DNA from: Pycnopodia helianthoides
Lineage: Eukaryota > Echinodermata > Asteroidea > Forcipulatida > Asteriidae
NCBI GenBank assembly: GCA_032158295.1
Contig: CM063243.1
Coordinates: forward strand, 2,046,001 to 2,110,000
Length of the DNA: 64,000 bases
Direction: 5' to 3'
Shown here one piece after another: positions 39,490 through 51,030 of this stretch. The notes beneath the pieces are model-generated. The model did no database searches, was not told the DNA's origin, and saw nothing but the letters and a program-made list of their open reading frames with translations. The translations under genes were made by a program, and so were the position numbers. Numbering within the stretch: the stretch's first letter is position 1; each line of letters begins with the position of its first letter.

Positions 39490-39705
39490 GAAGGTATGGT
39501 TGAACTATTCGGAGCCTCCACTGACAGAGAAAGGGAGCTGGAGGAGCTTCCTCGATGGCAAGTACATCAATGGGGTGTTCGGGGCATATCCCATGGGGTC
39601 CCATGGACTGATGAATGTCCGAGGGCAGACATGACAGAAGAACTTGTGTAGCAACAGCACAGGATTGCATGTCAATGGCAAACTCATTGTCGGGTACCTC
39701 TTCCA
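39490..39705. CDS. GC-rich exon-like block open in several frames
   Basis: On the minus strand 70 or more codons are open (EVPDNEFAIDMQSCAVATQV, then HGICPEHPIDVLAIEEAPP), ending in TGA. On the plus strand one frame reads MVELFGASTDRERELEELPR to TAG, and another reads EPPLTEKGSWRSFLDGKYI with one TGA. The coding strand cannot be decided by eye. A plus-strand acceptor-like CAAG precedes it, while neighbouring exon-like units point to the minus strand. Confidence 0.3.
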
Positions 39706-39879
39706 GGTCAAAAAAACACAACAGCGATAAGTATCAATATTGCATACCATTATTGCATACCTGGCCTCAAATCTGACCCATAGTCAGCCGGTTCTGGAAG
39801 TAAGAAACGAGTCAGAATAGACACTGTATGCTTTGCAATCAGAGATACAACATTTGCTGTCAGTTCTTAAAAGGCCTAT
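39706..39879. other. Spacer, nothing seen
   Basis: No repeat or gene feature was recognised between the GC-rich block and the exon-repeat array. Confidence 0.3.
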
Positions 39880-40036
39880 ATGAGTAGCGCCGAGAGCCTG
39901 TGCATAGCCCGACAGACTGTTACGATAGCAAGTAGTTCCCTTTCCCTACCGTAGTCCGCCTGGCTGTTCGCATAATTATTAGAGCTTCATTTGGGACCAG
40001 AGATAAATATTAAATGTATACTTTTGGGGAATTTAC

Positions 40037-40128
40037 CTTGAACAGGAGAGTGCAGATCCTTTATCGTAGGCTGGTCTTTAATTGGACATCTACTTGTTGA
40101 CGGGTAGATGTCTTTGGGGATCCTAAGC
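40037..40128 (-). pseudogene. Repeated exon-like unit a
   Basis: Acceptor TTGTAATCAG and donor TTCAAG|GTAAAT flank a segment with ACATCTACCCGTCAACAAGT. A five-base insertion relative to unit b breaks the frame, and TAG follows the acceptor in one frame. Confidence 0.35.
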
Positions 40129-40414
40129 CTGATTACAACACAAACAAAATACATAATTTGGAAACATTTAGTGTTTAAGAACACTACCCATCATTGAAAC
40201 AGTTACGTGCAGATAACTTGATTTAACCTGTGGATTTGTGTATACTTTCAAAAGCAACAACAAAAGTTTGAAGAAACTCATGCATTTCAGGATTATTTTG
40301 ATTGTTGCAGTCCAAAAAGGCAACAGTCTGATATTAATTTCTGTTTAAACAAAAGAAAAAAAACATTCCCTGCATAATTATTACTTTTTAATTATATACT
40401 TTTTGGAAATTCAC

Positions 40415-40503
40415 CTTTTACTGGAGAGCAGCTCTTTTACCATAGACTGGTCTCGGACATCTACTTGTTGACGGGTAGATGTCTTTTGAGATGCTGAGCC
40501 TGA
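40415..40503 (-). CDS. Repeated exon-like unit b, the intact copy
   Basis: Acceptor GTGTGTTGCAG|TCAGGC and donor AAAAG|GTGAAT bound 89 bp that read open as SGSASQKTSTRQQVDVRDQS then MVKELLSSK. It enters in phase 0 and leaves in phase 2. It is the best-preserved of five paralogous segments. The peptide is polar and probably disordered, and its family is unknown. Confidence 0.35.
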
Positions 40504-41178
40504 CTGCAACACACACAAAATACACAATTTGCAATATTTAGTGTTTTCATTTTTACCTAGCATGAAAACTACCAAAAACTACCAGGATTTTGTCAAAACT
40601 TCCAGTTAAAAAGAACCAAATTTAAAAACAACAACAAAATGTTTGGAGGAACTATTGCATATCGAGACTTTTGTTCATTGGAGCACTGTTGCTGCATTGT
40701 TTTGATTGTTGCAATAGAAATGAGTAACAGTAATTTTTAGGTAAACCAAATGCCTGAGAAGCAGATTTTTTTAAGTATAAACTTGATTTTCAGTGATATC
40801 TCAGTTTAACAAAACTAGAAAATGGCATGCTAAATCTAAAATGCCAAAAAGCTAAGAACTTCTAACTCCTGAAATAATTGCCAAATAAACAACAAACATA
40901 TGTGAAAAAATTTGCTAAAACTAAAGAGTTTGCCTCATTCCCAGTCCCAGGATGGTCCATTAATTACCTGAAAAGAACCACACAACAGTGCCACAATAAA
41001 GACTCAAAAACAACCATTTGCTGAATGCAGAAAACAAGAGGTAAACAAAATTAAAATGTTGTGTTCAGCTCCGTGTACTTCCCTTTCTACAACGAAGTCC
41101 GCCTGGCTGTTCGCATAATTATTACTTAGCTTGATTTGGGACAAGAAATAATTAAAAGTACACTTTTTGGAAACTCAC

Positions 41179-41266
41179 CCTTTACTGGAGAGCAGCTACT
41201 TCATAATAGGCTGGCTTGGTCATCTACTTGTTGACGGGTAGACATCTTTGGAGATCCTCAGGCTGA
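41179..41266 (-). pseudogene. Repeated exon-like unit c
   Basis: Paralogue of unit a in the second tandem unit, with acceptor AGTTCCAG and donor AAAGG|GTGAGT. In-frame TGA codons appear in the frame used by unit b. Confidence 0.3.
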
Positions 41267-41585
41267 CTGGAACTAAAAAAAATACACAATTTGAAAACAT
41301 TCAGTCTTCAAGAACTTTATCGATTGTTAAAATAGTTAACTGCAGATAACTTGCTTTTACCTGTCAAGTTGTTTATACTTCAAAAGCAACAAAAAAGTGT
41401 TTCAAAAAACTTGTGCATTTCAGGATTATTCTGCTTGTTGCAGTCCAAAAAGGCAACAGTGATTTTGTTAGAAGTCTGATATTAATTTCTGTTTAAACAA
41501 AAGCCACAACATGCATTCTGCATAATTATCACAGAACTTCTTTTGGGACAAAGGATAATTAAAAATATACTTCTGAGGAATTCAC

Positions 41586-41679
41586 CTTGTACTGGAGAGA
41601 GCAGCTACTTTATCATAGGCTGGTCTTGGACATCTACTTGTTGATGACGGGTTGATGTCTTTGGAGATCCTCAAACTTA
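41586..41679 (-). pseudogene. Repeated exon-like unit d
   Basis: Paralogue of unit b, with acceptor GTGTTGCAG and donor ACAAG|GTGAAT. A three-base insertion and a frame change relative to unit b are seen. One frame (SLRISKDINPSSTSRCPRP) is open. Confidence 0.3.
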
Positions 41680-42696
41680 CTGCAACACAAACAAAATACA
41701 CAATTTGCAATTTAGTGTTTTCATTATTACCTAGCATTAAAACAGTTAGTTTCCAGATAACTTGCTTTTTTACCCCCCCCCCAAAAAAAAAATTTTTTTT
41801 CAAAACAATTTTAAAACAACAAAATGAAGGAGGAACTTTTGCATATCAAGATTGTTTTCATAAGAGCACTGTTGCTGCATTTGTTTGATTGTTGCAATTG
41901 AAATGAGTAATTTTTGGGATTGCCTAATGCCTGAAGAAGTTTTTTAAAAAATTGGTGCTGGTATGAACTTTTTTTTCAGTGAGCTCTCAGTATAAAACAA
42001 ATCTAGAAAATGGCATGCTAAATTTAAAATGCCAAAAGCTAAGAACTTGTCTCATATTTGTATCGAACAAAACACAGCCCAGCCCTTAAATGACTGCCAA
42101 ATAACATACAAACATATGTAAAAAGAAAATTGTAAAGCTAAAGAGTTTGCCTCATCCCAGTCCCAGGATGGTCAACTTACCAACCGCAAAGAATCATACA
42201 CCAGTGCCTTACTAAAGACTCAAAAAGAACCATTTGCTGAATGCAGAAAACTAGAGGTAAAAAGAAAGATATCTGTTTTGTTCAGCTTCTGTGTACTCGG
42301 GAAATTCTGTGGAAAATGAAACTAGATTTTGAGCAGTCTAGCAGTACATTGGACTCTTGTTTTTATGTCCAAGTTATCATCAATTGCATGCATCCGGTGT
42401 TACATCTATTGCTCTGAAAGGTCAAGTATTGAGAAATTGCATTCAAGTCAACAATTGGAATAAGCAAAATCCCTTACAGGGGTGATTAGAAAATGGTGAG
42501 GACCCAGTGATGGATGGTTTCATTTTTTTCACTGTGTGATCAGTCATTTTTGGTCTATTTACTTGTTTTTTTACCATCTATTTTCTTATCCTTTGTTTAC
42601 GTTACAAGTTAACCATAAAACTCTGTCAGAATGTTTAATGAGTAATTTGTTTTTGAAGCTACTAACATTTGTCTTCTTTCTGTTATCTGTTTCAGG

Positions 42697-42950
42697 GAAG
42701 ATATATGGGTGAAATTTGTGTAGCTTAAAGATCTCTTTGTCTCCTGATCAGGAGATTGCAATAATTAAGGCAAGGTTAAACAAAAGATTTTTCAAATCAA
42801 TCCTCACTCTAGAGAGAAATACATTGATTGATACATCTTGTGAAAAACTGAAAAGGGGGAAACTATTAACTTCTGTTGAAATCAGACAAACAGTGGATAT
42901 TCTGCACAAACATTACAGAGCTCCATTTGGGACCAGGTGTAAATATTAAA
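42697..42950 (+). pseudogene. Plus-strand exon-like open frame
   Basis: TATCTGTTTCAG|GGAAGATAT is acceptor-like, and from 42,716 a frame stays open (QEIAIIKARLNKRFFKSILT, then SVEIRQTVDILHKHYRAPFG) to a possible donor GACCAG|GTGTAA. Just after the acceptor the frame is blocked by TGA, so a one-base indel would be needed. It is not recognised and lies opposite the minus-strand array. Confidence 0.25.
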
Positions 42951-42972
42951 AGTAAAGTTGTTGGGAAATCAC

Positions 42973-43040
42973 CTTTTACTGGAGAGTGCAGCTCCTTCAT
43001 CTTAGGCTTGTCTTGGACATCTACTTGTTGACGGATAACT
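42973..43040 (-). pseudogene. Repeated exon-like unit e
   Basis: Paralogue in the third unit, with donor AAAAG|GTGATT. The frame RQQVDVQDKPKMKELHSPVK is open, but the acceptor side is diverged and cannot be placed. Confidence 0.3.
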
Positions 43041-43947
43041 TGCTCTTTACCTGAGGATTCTTCTTTACTTTAAAATTGGACAAAGATAAATAATAAACAA
43101 ACATTTAAAGTAGCAACAAAAATGTTTGGAGGAACTCAATCACAGTAAGCAATAGAATAAAAAAATTGGGGGGGGGATGGTCAATTTCTTGAAAAAGTTC
43201 TCTTGAGGGTTGGTGTGGGTATGAACTTCAGTTTGTAAATGAGCTCTCAGAATAAAATTAATTTGACAACTGGCATGCAACTGAAACTACCGAAGCTAAG
43301 AATTGGTATTGATGTTTGCGTTTATTATGAAACATTCTTAGGAACTTTCCGAATATATCCTTCAAACCAAACAGGAAAAAAACAACTCAGCCTGTCAACT
43401 CTGAAATGATTATTAAACAATGATAAAGTCTTTCTGCAACACAAACAAATCACACAGTTTGCCACAGTTAGTGCCTTAAACATTACCAATCATACCTGTC
43501 AATCGAAACTAAATAAAGAACAATTATATCATGAAAATCAACATTGAAAATGGCCAAAAAAGGTGTTACCAGGAGTACTTTGATTGTCAGGGAAAATACT
43601 GCTCATTATTATTCTGAAACTCACTCATTATAAAGTCTATAATATAACTATTACCAATCTTCCTGAAAGGTATTGCTGTTTGAATACTGTTGAAGTTAAT
43701 AAAGTAGCACTTGTTTGAATTTTGCAATCAAAATAAGTTCATAATGAACGTGCACAAAATATCTAACATAGCTTGACTTATTTTTTATTTTTTTTCTCCT
43801 CTCTAAAAAGTGGACAATTGAATCTGATGAAATTTAAGAGAAAAACTTTCTTCCAGAAAACAATGGATTTTCCTTTCAATCATTGAATCATTTGTGGTAA
43901 AATTTAAGATATATAGGTGCTCCCTACCCTGCACTTGAATAACTTAC

Positions 43948-44060
43948 AGTAGAAGGTCAAGATCTACACCTGGCTCTCAAAGCTGGTGGATACCTCATCT
44001 GAAGGGAATTGTGTGCCTCCTTTGCCTCATCCCAGTCCTTGAAGATTGTCCACTTATCAC
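43948..44060 (-). CDS. Exon-like segment at the head of the array
   Basis: Acceptor ATGATTCTTTCAG|GTGATA and a canonical donor TACT|GTAAGT flank 113 bp. One frame reads DKWTIFKDWDEAKEAHNSLQ, ending in TGA shortly before the donor. The counterparts in units 1 and 2 are decayed (CCCAGTCCCAGGATGGTC). It may be a real exon of an unseen minus-strand gene or its fossil. Confidence 0.35.
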
Positions 44061-44129
44061 CTGAAAGAATCATATAGCAATGCCAAAATAAAGTTGTCAA
44101 GAATAACTAACCAAGAAGCCTGTTGATGG

Positions 44130-44577
44130 GGTTATACATTGGTTGCTGTGGGTATAGTACATTGGTTACTGTGGGTATAGTACTGGTTGCTGTGGGTATA
44201 GTACATTGGTTGCTATTGGTATGTACATTGGTTGCTGTGGGTATGGTACATTTGTTGCTGTGGTAGAGTACATTGGTTGCTGTGGGTGTGGTACATTGGT
44301 TGCTGTGGGTAGAGTACATTGGTTGCTGTGGGTGTGGTACATTGGTTGCTGTGGGTATAGTACAGTGGTTGCTGTGGGTATAGTACATTGTTGCTGTGGG
44401 TATAGTACATTGGTTGCTGTGGGTTTAGTACATTGGTTGCTGCGGGTATAGTACATTGGTTGCTGTGGGTATAGTACATTGGTTGCTGTGGGTATAGTAC
44501 ATTGGTTGCTGTGGGTATAGTACATTGGTTGCTGTGGGTATAGTACATTGGTTGCTGTGGGTATAGTACATTGGTTG
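44130..44577 (+). repeat. 23-bp minisatellite, about 19 units
   Basis: The unit is GTACATTGGTTGCTGTGGGTATA. The rightmost units (44,440-44,570) are identical, while the left ones carry deletions and substitutions. Open frames over it on both strands are translations of the repeat. Confidence 0.95.
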
Positions 44578-45079
44578 CAGTGTGCTGGATCATCATGTCT
44601 CTTTATCTGTTTACTTCTCAAGACCTATTATGGTTGAAGTTGTTACAACTAGCTACAGGTTAGCAAATTTTATAAGTTTTAACTCACAATGATCATATCT
44701 CATCAGCATCGATCTTTCCCTATCTCAGACCTCATCACACAAGTGTCTGTATTCAATTAGTTGAGACATCTTGACTGTCAGGGCTGACTACCAGCAAGAT
44801 TATCCCTGTCAGCTGGAAGTGAAAAGGTAATTGTATAAAGCATCATTAAGGCAGCTTTCCTTGAGAAGAAGCAACAAAAAAACACCTGTTGAGTATTGAT
44901 ACTAAGAGAATAGATATTAACAGCAACAATCTCTCACCTATTTCTCATTTCTCTGGTATGTCAGGATTCAGGATCTCCTGGACTATAAAGATGGTTTGAG
45001 GCTCATTTTGCACTGTGGCTCTTTTATCACAGGTTTTCCTGTAAAATGACTGACAATATGATCATCTGTTTACTACACA
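44578..45079. other. Flank with one possible small exon
   Basis: On the minus strand CACTTCCAG at 44,818 precedes a short segment with ATG (MSQLIEYRHLCDE) that reaches GAG|GTCTGA. The support is weak. Nothing else is recognised. Confidence 0.2.
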
Positions 45080-45640
45080 TTCAGCTGTAGTCCACCATTA
45101 AAACTGTTCAGGATTATAATTACAAGTTGTACTTGTTTTGGATTATGAAGGTTAGTTAAAGAAACATTATTTGATAATTGTTTTCAGTAACTCGGATTAT
45201 TCCATATTAATGACCTGACTACGGGTAAGCCAGTAGAAGAACATCAAGTTGTATCTTTCTGTATATACTCTCAGTTACTAGTGGCAATCAGATGGTAAAT
45301 ATATAACAAAGTAAAACAAATTGTGGGCTGATTCAAACAGGAAACAGTTTATAGTCCACCATTAAAATTGTTCAGGATTATAAATACAAGTTGTACTTGT
45401 TTTGTTGTTTCCATGGATTATGAAGGTTATTTAAAGAAACATATTTGATGATTATTTTAGGTAACATGGAATATTCCATATCCATGACCTGACTACGGGT
45501 AACCCAGTAGAAGAACACCAAGTTGTATCGTTCTGTTTATTCTCTCGCTTGCCCGTGGCATCAGATGGCAAATATATAACACAGTGAGAGAATTGTGTGC
45601 TCTTTCCAACAGGAAACAGTTTATTGGAAATATGTTCAAT
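45080..45640 (+). repeat. ~275-bp tandem duplication
   Basis: Copies at about 45,080-45,350 and 45,353-45,625 share TAGTCCACCATTAAAA, GACCTGACTACGGGTAA and AACAGGAAACAGTTTA. Copy 2 has a small insertion (TGTTGTTTCCA). No coding content is evident. Confidence 0.85.
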
Positions 45641-46217
45641 TGCAAGGTGGTAAGAAATGAATGTTTGTTGTTAAAATGCAGCAACGAGTGCTGTATTGGC
45701 TTAGGCAGGAACAGAGTTAATGTACTGTGATCAGTCAGGCAGATACGGGTTAAAGAAATATTAAAAACTTATTGAATTTCAAAGCTGCAGTGCTGCCACT
45801 GAGTTGTTCCATCACATTTTAAACTTGAAACACTGAATTTAAGTCATATCTTACTGGTAAACATACCTTGTAAAAAGCATAGGGCAAACTTCTCCATCAT
45901 CCACCATGAGTCACAATCACCATGGCTTGTTTCCCATCATTGCAATGTGTCTCTGTCATGTGATGGTAGGATTGGGGGAGGGGTACATCTTTTGCTCAGA
46001 GGGCAGCTCCAGCATTGCAATCGCCACACATAGACTACACTGGGTGACAACAGCCTGCAAAGTATCTAACAAAACAATGTCTTTTAAAGGTGACTACTGA
46101 AAGAAATATCAATTTTTTTTAACCTCATCGTACTTGATATAAAATTAAGTAAGTTTTGGTTATAACCTTTCCTGAGAAATACAAAATAGAACCGGACAAG
46201 CTTGTTGGTTTAGACAT
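45641..46217. other. Unique sequence, no gene seen
   Basis: An open frame on the plus strand at 45,906-46,100 has no family features. Confidence 0.3.
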
Positions 46218-46470
46218 CTAGACCCATTCATGGCTTTGCTTACTACGGAATTCTGTGCCTACCATCATCAATGTCTGCTTAGCGCCAAATTTCTGCAAGA
46301 ACTGTGTTAGGAAAGAACGCTTAGTGATGTACACATGTGCACAAGTGAAAATTCCTTGCTACCTGCGAAATACCCTGAAAGTAATAAGTGTAGATTTCTG
46401 ATTCCGTAAGCACAATTTGTTTTACTTAATACAGTAAGCAGAGCCATGAAACTGGGTTCTATTCTAAAAT
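46218..46470. mobile_element. Fold-back element (imperfect)
   Basis: The ends AGACCCATTCATGGCTTTGC and GAACCCAGTTTCATGGCTCTGC point inward. The interior has CTTACTACGGAATTCTG with an inverted partner CAGATTTCTGATTCCGTAAG-type. It is related to the other GGGCCCAATTTCATAGAGCT-type hairpins in this window. Confidence 0.55.
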
Positions 46471-47404
46471 GGAGAAGGTCAAGTGTTGGGTAAAACAAAA
46501 TAAAAAATGGAATAACCTAGCAAGGTCTCTTGACAGTTACACCCTACAACACTAAAGTCCTTATCCACACTTAACTACCTAGATAAACATTTACCTTCCC
46601 TTTAAAAAGATCTTTCCATTTTGGCATCTTGCACAAGAATGTTTAGACTACAGCCATCACATCATATTATCCATCTTACAGGTCTGAGTGGCTTAAGATG
46701 GTCCTTGTGTAAAGATGTAGATGTACACACAAAAACATGTCAGGACTTGTTGAATTGACTAGCCTCATTCTCCAACTCTGCAGAGCTACACTCCAGGGAG
46801 CTGGATGGTTTTTCCTTCTTGCTTGGATCTCACATTATGTTGCTGAGCTGAGACTCTCATGTTTCAGCTCAAAAAAAGTCTGGTGGTGTTTCCATCACAC
46901 TGCTCATCTTTGGTCTTGTTAATGTTAGCTCTCTCGGTTGTGGCTGTGCTCCTTTCTGGTGAGTGACTGTGTTCATGGTACATGTTGTCATTAGATAGTC
47001 CTTCATATCTCATCCTGGTCTCAACAGTTAGTCTTCACCACTCTGGTGGGATGACAGTGTAAATATCAACTCCATCCCTTGCATCACTCTCAGCATTATC
47101 AGTGGCTTAGGTTCACTCCAGGTGAATGCTTGAATACACCTCATCAGCATAGCTGGATCACTACCAGTCCTACACCACTTCCACCCTTTCACCATATGCA
47201 GTTAACTGCTAAGGGATTGCTCCCTCGATGTAACAGTCAAACACGATGATTCAAATTTATTTCATTATATAGCATTTATTTCCATAACGAGCACTGCAGT
47301 ACACATACAAATCAACAGCCAAACAATGAGCAAAAGAAAGCATTGTCTGAGTCTCACTGTACAACAAAGTGAACAAGAAGCAATTTTTGTTTACAAACAA
47401 TATC
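46471..47404. other. Unique sequence, no gene seen
   Basis: A 61-codon hydrophobic open frame at 46,737-46,922 has no splice or family support. Nothing else is recognised. Confidence 0.3.
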
Positions 47405-47606
47405 AGGACCCAATTTTATAGAGCTGCTTAATTAAGCACAAAATAAGGTAAGCACAACAACATTATGCTTACCAGAGTAAGATTACCAACCAAAATACTG
47501 TGTCACATGTACCATTTAAGGCCGATATCCTATACTCACTTCTGCTTAGCAGGAACATGTTGAGCAATACTTTCTGCTTAAGCAGCTCTATGTAGTTGGA
47601 CCAAGG
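47405..47606. mobile_element. Fold-back element, diverged copy
   Basis: The ends ACCCAATTTTATAGAGCTGC and GCAGCTCTATGTAGTTGGACC are inverted. The interior carries GATTACCAACCAAA and CTGCTTAGCAGGAA. It belongs to the same family as 58,160-58,407. Confidence 0.65.
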
Positions 47607-47879
47607 TGTTAATTCCTTTCAATACGTCACTTTTGACATAACACACATCACAACATATTCAAATTTTTTAAAAATAATAATAATAGTAATTTTCATCAAA
47701 TTAATTTGTGTCCACTTTTCACAATAATTTTATTGTCTTAGGCTGTACACTTAATTAAATGAACATTGGAAACTCAACAAGTAAACAATGTTTGAAAAAA
47801 ATAATATATTGTATTATTTGCCTTCAATACCGTTTGACATACATGTAACTAGGCCTACTTTTTTAAGAATTTGACACAG

Positions 47880-48285
47880 AACAAATCAATCAGGTCCTGG
47901 CTGGTGGAGGTCCTCTATCAGCAACATGGGCCCAGCTGATCCTCTCTGTCCATCCGGATCAGTCCTTCATACAAGAGCAAAGGTCTTCAGCTAGTGGTGA
48001 CTCCTGTGTCTCTCCTCCTCTTGCCTGTGGATGTCTCTTCTTGGGTTGATTCCCACAAGATGATGGAGGAGGCTGCCACTTCAGGATGCTGAAAACAGTG
48101 CCTTGCAAGTCTTGTCCGATACGTTTGGTAGACCACCGTATAGAGGTGGGTGTTCCTCATTATGGTCAGTTCATGACACATCCAAGGGATCTCAGCATAT
48201 GGGTGTATGTCCCATCCAAGGTCTTCTCCTGCTGGGTAGTGAGCGTCCAGGTTTCCACACCATACAGTAAGATTGACTCAACTCA
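47880..48285 (-). mobile_element. Remnant of a reverse-transcriptase-like element
   Basis: On the minus strand one frame has QEKTLDGTYTHMLRSLGC and another has TNTHLY-like and AGHC-like positions, then ILWES. This order resembles the C-terminal region that follows the RT in one family of animal endonuclease-RT LINEs (EKTLDGTYTRMLR, then TN..LY, then GHC, then LLW.P). Several frameshifts and stops show it is dead. Confidence 0.55.
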
Positions 48286-50620
48286 TTGACACAGAATAAA
48301 AACAAGCTTCGAATTGGGATCAGTTACTTTCAATGGCAAGTTTATTTCCTTACTTTTGACAAGACAACGATTCACAGTTGGACAAAACAGACAGCACAAA
48401 AAATACTGACACAGAATAAAACCAATTCACTTCTTGGGGTCATATAGTTTTTGGGGATCACATTTATTTTCTTAACCCTAAAACCTTTGCTTCTTTGGCT
48501 AGAGACCCTCCCATATCCTCCGAAACACTGTACTCCATGCTCAACAATTAATTATTTGGACTTAGAAAGAATAGTGTGCCTGTTCCAAGTAAAAGCAACT
48601 GTTGTTTAAGCCTTAATTCCTACATCATACAAAGTCCAACAATTTCTTTAAAAAGATTTTAAACCAAAATTTTTAACTAAACTCAATTTACTTCTTGGGG
48701 TAATGTTTTTCGGAGGGACAAATTTACTTCCTTAACCCTAACAGACTAGACCCTTGGGTAAACATACTGCCCAAATCCTTCAATATCCTTCGGATTAAAG
48801 TGGTAATAAACCTAAAGTGCCCAAATCCTTCAATATCCTTCAACTTATTGTAAGTATACATATTAGCCCAATCCTTCAAAATCCTTTTGAGACAGATGTT
48901 AGGGAGTCAAAAAATGTCAAAAAAGCCCAAAACCTTCAGAATCCTATTTTGGCTAAGCTGCATAATACATAAAACCTTCAAAATCCTCCTATGTAAAAAC
49001 AGCCCGGTAGCGCAAGTCCTGCGAAATCCTACCCTAACAAAAACTCATTTTAGCCCAAAGCCTTCGAAATCCTCCTGTGTTGCAGATCCCTAATAGCCCA
49101 AATCCTTCACAATCCTGCACTTTGGCAATGAGGATATTGTAGGACTTGGGTTCTTTAGGGTTAACCTGCAAATGGATTGCATGTTATCTCAGTTGTCTTG
49201 TACAATCAAAGGAATACTAGAAACTCACCAAAAAAACACATCTTGATGACAAGTATTATAAGGTTTTAATTGCCTACAGGACAAACATTCCCAGTTCAAA
49301 AAAATACATCACAATAATTATAATAATCATTTGATACAGAATGAAAACCAATACACTCTTTGGGGTCACTAATTTATGTTAAGTTAATTTAGGGCAAAAG
49401 GCAGGCCTTGCACTTGAGCGTTTTGTAAAGTAGCCCGCCGGGTCAGTAAGCTTAGCATTTTACTTGCCCCTAGGAAGTTTTAGTAGCCCAGATTTTAAAC
49501 AGGAATTGCCATAAGTGTAATGTTCTGATGTGTTAATGTTAAAGATCACAACCAGTTTAATGATCAAATGAAGTTATATTCACACACTCAATAACGATTA
49601 ACAAATTTTATACATTAATTATTCACATCTGAAAAGGAAGAAATCGGCATTTTAAACAAGTAGGTTGCACAGTTTTCAGTAGCCCACAGGGCAAGTTGAG
49701 AAGTGGTATTTACTAACCCATAGCATTTTTTACTAGACAATGTACGCCGGGCTAGTGTTAAGGGCAAGCCCTGCAAAAGGACTTCATTATTCCGCACAAG
49801 AAGTATCAATAGTCCATTAAAATGCACAATTTTTTTTTTTTTTTATAATGGAAACTTGCAAAGAGAAAACACTTGCTGGACAATACATACATCAGGCCCC
49901 AATAACACATTTTTGCCAGGGGTGCTGTTTTTTTTTTTCAAAGACAATTACTCTGTAGGCTTAAAAGCCCCGGACACTTTGGTGCCCTAAAAACTCTGTC
50001 TTGCAATCAGAGCCGCTATATTTGGCACATTATGTCATTATGGGGAATTGATATTATTAGTGTGATTTGCAAAAAAGATTTTTCCAAGGCAAAGCTGGGT
50101 AAAATGGAACAGCCAGATTTCAGTGAGTGAGTATATACTGCGACAATAAACATTTTTACGAGTTTTCCGTTCATATGAGGGTGAATTTATTAAACATGTT
50201 CACTAAAAGTAGGGGTTGCTTTAGTATATTCCCGCACCCCCATCAAAAAAGTTGGGGGTGCTGCAGCACCCACAGCACCAACCCCCCCACCCCCACTCTC
50301 GTGGGCTTGACATACATCACAAAGTAATTACTTAGGCCCTAACACAGAATAAAACCCAATACACTTTAAGAAGGCATATCGTTCGGACAAATTGATTTGA
50401 CAAATCTGAACAAAGAATAAACTGTTCAGGTCTAGAATACGATCAAACAAATAATGGAAATTCAACAAGAAAACACTTGTTTGATAAGAATATGAGTTGT
50501 TCCTTTGCCTTCAAGACGACCATTCACTACAGGACAAAGCACACACCACACAAAAATTCAGAAGAAAACCAGTTGACTTGTTTGGGTCATAGTTATTTGA
50601 GTTAAGTATATTTTTAAACA
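48286..50620. repeat. Dispersed and tandem degenerate repeats
   Basis: The phrase GACACAGAATAAAACCAATT followed by CTTCTTGGGGTCAT returns near 48,288, 48,411, 48,680 (partial), 49,335, 50,343 and 50,565. Inside it, 48,770-49,120 holds about eight diverged ~45-bp units with GCCCAAATCCTTCAATATCC. Between 49,395 and 49,780 two blocks (GTAGCCCGCCGGG, GTAGCCCACAGGGCAAG) are related. No gene is seen. Confidence 0.6.
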
Positions 50621-51030
50621 CCCCGGCCATTCATTGGGGTGGGTCCACTTTTACCACTGGGCCAATTACTAAGCATCAACTGACAGTTAACTGAAGAAAG
50701 TTTGTATATTGACTCACCTGAGCAACTTGATGTTGTAGCCTAGACGTGCTGTTCCTCGTCCATGTCCTTGCATGCTTCATACTGCAGGGAGGGACACACA
50801 AGCATGTACAGTATGTGCTTTCAGTGCAGCAGACAGTCGTGTGGTAACAAGCATCATTCATACTGAATCTGGTTGACACTGTGTAAGAAATAGTAGCCAA
50901 ACAGTTAATACATGATGAAGGGCCTACAAAATGTAAATAAAACTGTTGGGAGCTGTATTATGTAGACATAAGTGGTCTATTGAAAGTGTTCCAAATTTGT
51001 TTATTGATTGCAGAACAAAATTAATGTTTT
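50621..51030. other. Unique sequence, no gene seen
   Basis: No repeat or gene could be supported. Confidence 0.3.

Larger units (their letters stand above)
39880..44105 (-). repeat. Tandem array of ~1.15-kb units, each with small exon-like segments
   Basis: Unit 1 (about 39,880-41,060) and unit 2 (about 41,061-42,290) align over most of their length, with a third, more diverged unit at about 42,880-44,105. Shared phrases include AGTCCGCCTGGCTGTTCGCATA, GAAAATGGCATGCTAAAT and TTTGCCTCAT(T)CCCAGTCCCAGGATGGTC. Each of the first two units holds two small exon-like segments with minus-strand splice sites. The frames disagree between copies, so most are decayed. Confidence 0.75.

Noticed and set aside
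44130..44621. Tyr/His/Pro/Thr-rich or Gly/Cys-rich proteins on both strands
   Set aside because: They are translations of a 23-bp minisatellite in different frames.
46737..46922. A 61-codon hydrophobic protein
   Set aside because: It is a single short frame in unique AT-rich DNA with no neighbouring exon and no recognisable domain.
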